Of a stretch of DNA of 55,536 nucleotides, positions 54,039 through 55,536 are shown piece after piece (the stretch's first letter is position 1; each line of letters opens with the position of its first letter). Source of the DNA: Coprococcus sp. (GTDB lineage: Bacteria; Bacillota; Clostridia; Lachnospirales; Lachnospiraceae); NCBI GenBank assembly GCA_016296785.1, contig JAEDHX010000004.1, forward strand, positions 1 to 55,536, in the 5' to 3' direction. The translations under genes were made by a program, and so were the position numbers. A model generated the notes under the pieces. That model worked only from the letters and a program-made list of their open reading frames with translations, ran no database searches and was not told the origin of the DNA.

Positions 54039-54080
54039 GTATATTTCAAAAAAATAACCATCAGCAAAGGACGTGATTAT

Positions 54081-54548
54081 ATGGATAATATCGATAGAAT
54101 GATACTTCACCTATTACAAGCAAATGCAAGAACGCCACTAAAATATCTTGCCAGCAAGGTATTTCTATCATCGCCTGCTGTTTCAGCAAGAATAGACAGA
54201 CTTGAAAAAGCAGGAATCATAACAGGATACCATGCATTTATCAATCCGGAATCAATGGGATACCACATAACGGCATTTATTAATCTCGCGTTAGACCCAA
54301 AACAAAAGCCAATATTCTATCCATTTATCGAAGCGTGTCCTAATGTATTAGAATGCAATTGTGTAACAGGTGTGTATTCCATACTAATTAAGGTCAGCTT
54401 CCCAAATACAATGGAGCTTGATACATTTATTGGCCAGCTTCAGAAATTCGGTAATACAGAAACTCAAATTGTTTTTTCTACTCCGGTTCCAACAAGAGGA
54501 ATTAATATAGACGTTTCAAAAACACCACTTAATGAAAATGCAATGTAA
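54081..54548 (+). CDS. Lrp/AsnC family transcriptional regulator
   Basis: A 155-residue feast/famine regulator. The N-terminal helix-turn-helix is MDNIDRMILHLLQANARTPLKYLASKVFLSSPAVSARIDRLEKAGIITGYHA (about 1-52, given here in the usual family order), followed by an alpha/beta RAM domain for effector binding (FINLALDPKQKPIFYPFIE, CNCVTGVYSILIKVSF). ATG follows AAGGA by nine bases. The frame stays open upstream through the hairpin to 54009, so an N-terminally extended product is conceivable. The targets are unknown. Confidence 0.93.
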   Translation: MDNIDRMILHLLQANARTPLKYLASKVFLSSPAVSARIDRLEKAGIITGYHAFINPESMGYHITAFINLALDPKQKPIFYPFIEACPNVLECNCVTGVYSILIKVSFPNTMELDTFIGQLQKFGNTETQIVFSTPVPTRGINIDVSKTPLNENAM

Positions 54549-54551
54549 ATT

Positions 54552-54596
54552 AAAAACTGTCATTAGGATATTTATAATTCCATATGACAGTTTTTT
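54552..54596. terminator. Bidirectional terminator between the Lrp gene and the membrane protein gene
   Basis: AAAAACTGTCAT (54552-54563) and ATGACAGTTTTT (54584-54595) form a perfect 12-bp stem with A and T flanks, serving both convergent genes. Confidence 0.85.
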
Positions 54597-54610
54597 ATTG
54601 GTAATATATA

Positions 54611-55536
54611 CTATTTAATTTTATTATAAAATGCTGCAAATGTTTCATCAGTATCAAGCAGATAATCATTATTCTCTTTGACATGAATATAAATGCTTTG
54701 AATATCATCAGATGCCTTCACCTGCGAAACGTAATTAGCTACGTCATCTGAAAGCTTCGAATTATTAATCTTATATTCACCATTTGTATCCTTGACAATA
54801 TAGAATGACATAATATCTAATGGCTCCGAGTCAACATCAGAAATTCGAAGGTTTGATAGTTCAATAATAATATAACTGTTTTCATCGTATCCATCTGCAA
54901 TGTAACAGGTAGTATTATTATAACCTTTAACATATTGTGATGCCTGTTCAAGTACTGACATATCATCAAATTGTGTCGGATCTGTAACAAGAGATTTTAA
55001 TGTTGCCTGGTTGCATCCTACTCGTGCAATCAGGTAGTTATTTATCAGTGTATTTATCTCTTCGATATCACATTTGCCATAGGCTGCACCGGCAGGAATC
55101 TCAATATTAACAGTATTGTCTTTGCCCGGTATTATGTTTGTGTTATCCTTCTTGATGAAGAAGAAAAAAACATATAATCCGCATAAAATTGCAAATACTA
55201 TCCAGGCAATAATCAATGCAACAGCTTTACCGCCCACCTTATACATCATATTATTCTTTATATAATCATCATCTAGAATATCAAGCTGAGACGGTTTTCT
55301 TTGCTTCTTATTATCCTCATAATCCTCATTGAAATAATCTTCATAATCTGTATCATCATAGCCAGAAGCGTCATAGTCTTCTTCATCATAGCCATCTTCA
55401 TCATAGTCAGAAGCGTCATGGTCAGCTTCGTCATAATCTGCTTCTTCATGGTCAGCTTCGTCATAATCTGCTTCTTCATAATCAGCTTCTTCTACATCTG
55501 CAGCTTCATCAGGGGCATCCTGTTCATTTAAACCAT
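54611..55536 (-). CDS. Membrane protein with acidic repeat N-terminal region (5' end outside window)
   Basis: The open frame runs off the window edge, so the N terminus is missing; the internal ATG at 55247-55249 is not the start. The visible part has 308 codons. The first 75 residues or so are extremely acidic with a pentapeptide pattern (E/D)EAD(Y/H), then tyrosine-rich DYDE units, then a basic patch KKQRKPSQLDILDDDYIKNN. One membrane segment follows (VALIIAWIVFAILCGLYVFFFF), and an outside domain of about 190 residues with no motif I recognise (CDIEEINTLINNYLIARVGCN, TFAAFYNKIK). A topology with acidic cytoplasmic tail and extracellular globular domain is likely. In Lachnospiraceae such proteins often begin with a zinc ribbon, but that cannot be seen here. 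Function unknown. Confidence 0.8.
   Translation of the reverse strand, partial: GLNEQDAPDEAADVEEADYEEADYDEADHEEADYDEADHDASDYDEDGYDEEDYDASGYDDTDYEDYFNEDYEDNKKQRKPSQLDILDDDYIKNNMMYKVGGKAVALIIAWIVFAILCGLYVFFFFIKKDNTNIIPGKDNTVNIEIPAGAAYGKCDIEEINTLINNYLIARVGCNQATLKSLVTDPTQFDDMSVLEQASQYVKGYNNTTCYIADGYDENSYIIIELSNLRISDVDSEPLDIMSFYIVKDTNGEYKINNSKLSDDVANYVSQVKASDDIQSIYIHVKENNDYLLDTDETFAAFYNKIK
55390..55494. repeat. Tandem 15-base coding repeat (acidic pentapeptide)
   Basis: Degenerate 15-base units reading on the minus strand as GA(A/C)GAAGC(A/T)GA(T/C)(T/C)AT are repeated in tandem, coding for (E/D)EAD(Y/H). Alternating units give a 30-base higher-order period (DEADHEEADY). Repeats of this type change length easily by slippage. 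Confidence 0.75.

Noticed and set aside
53098..54080. SAM riboswitch or T-box leader for the methionine genes
   Set aside because: metA is internal to an operon with a one-base overlap to ligA. I found no specifier loop, T-box sequence or SAM-box pattern upstream of the first gene.
55273..55531. Methionine- or isoleucine-rich open frames over the acidic repeat
   Set aside because: They are other-frame readings of the 15-base repeat; the true frame is the acidic one continuous with the membrane protein.

Overview
The window looks like chromosomal DNA of an AT-rich, spore-forming, butyrate-producing member of the Lachnospiraceae (Bacillota, Clostridia). The evidence is PolC-type replicative polymerase, an alpha/beta-type SASP gene, a ptb-buk butyrate pair, a MurE with the meso-diaminopimelate DNPR motif, and strong AGGAGG-type ribosome binding sites with several TTG starts. 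A Coprococcus-like genome is plausible, but no rRNA is present to place it. I see no prophage, insertion sequence or CRISPR array. Most genes lie on the minus strand in conserved housekeeping operons.

Layout from left to right. 1-1398: 3' part of nusA (cut by the window edge) and rimP, which seems to start at AUU. 1568-3905: a siroheme-synthase-like dehydrogenase, a divergent SpoIID-like/peptidoglycan-binding protein, and a lone tRNA-Glu(CUC) with its own promoter and terminator. 3906-14733: pyrH-frr-uppS-cdsA-dxr-rseP-ispG-polC, an envelope, isoprenoid and replication operon read right to left from a visible promoter. 14872-19493: an LCP cell-wall ligase, a HAD hydrolase, a sodium:solute symporter coupled to rlmH, and, tail to tail with rlmH, a second diverged RlmH-family gene. 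19711-21645: Na/Pi cotransporter with PhoU-like tail. 21750-36391: yicC-gmk-rpoZ-murE-priA-def-fmt-rsmB-rlmN-stp-prkC-rsgA-rpe-thiN, which joins translation start and modification, replication restart and the PASTA kinase/phosphatase pair. 36632-43407: a DUF4364 regulator-like gene, then tig-clpP-clpX-lon-ysxC (protein quality control) from a strong sigma-A promoter. 43573-48732: SASP, ptb-buk, and a large VaFE/Cna-type surface protein. 48994-53858: rluF-like, ligA, metA, mtnN, luxS (methionine synthesis and SAH recycling, plus DNA ligase). 54081-55536: an Lrp/AsnC regulator behind a promoter-proximal terminator, and a membrane protein with an acidic repeat tail that runs off the window.

The most unusual item is the RlmH pair at 17196-18045. 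The minus-strand protein keeps the SAM-binding knot (GGSLGL, HQLMRV) but lacks the usual C-terminal YRA...YH(K/R) tail and the N-terminal EYxKRLxPY helix motif. The plus-strand protein keeps exactly those two pieces and has lost the SAM-binding loop. RlmH is known to build a composite active site from two subunits, so the two could form an obligate heterodimer with split functions. This is inference from sequence alone, and I know of no described case.
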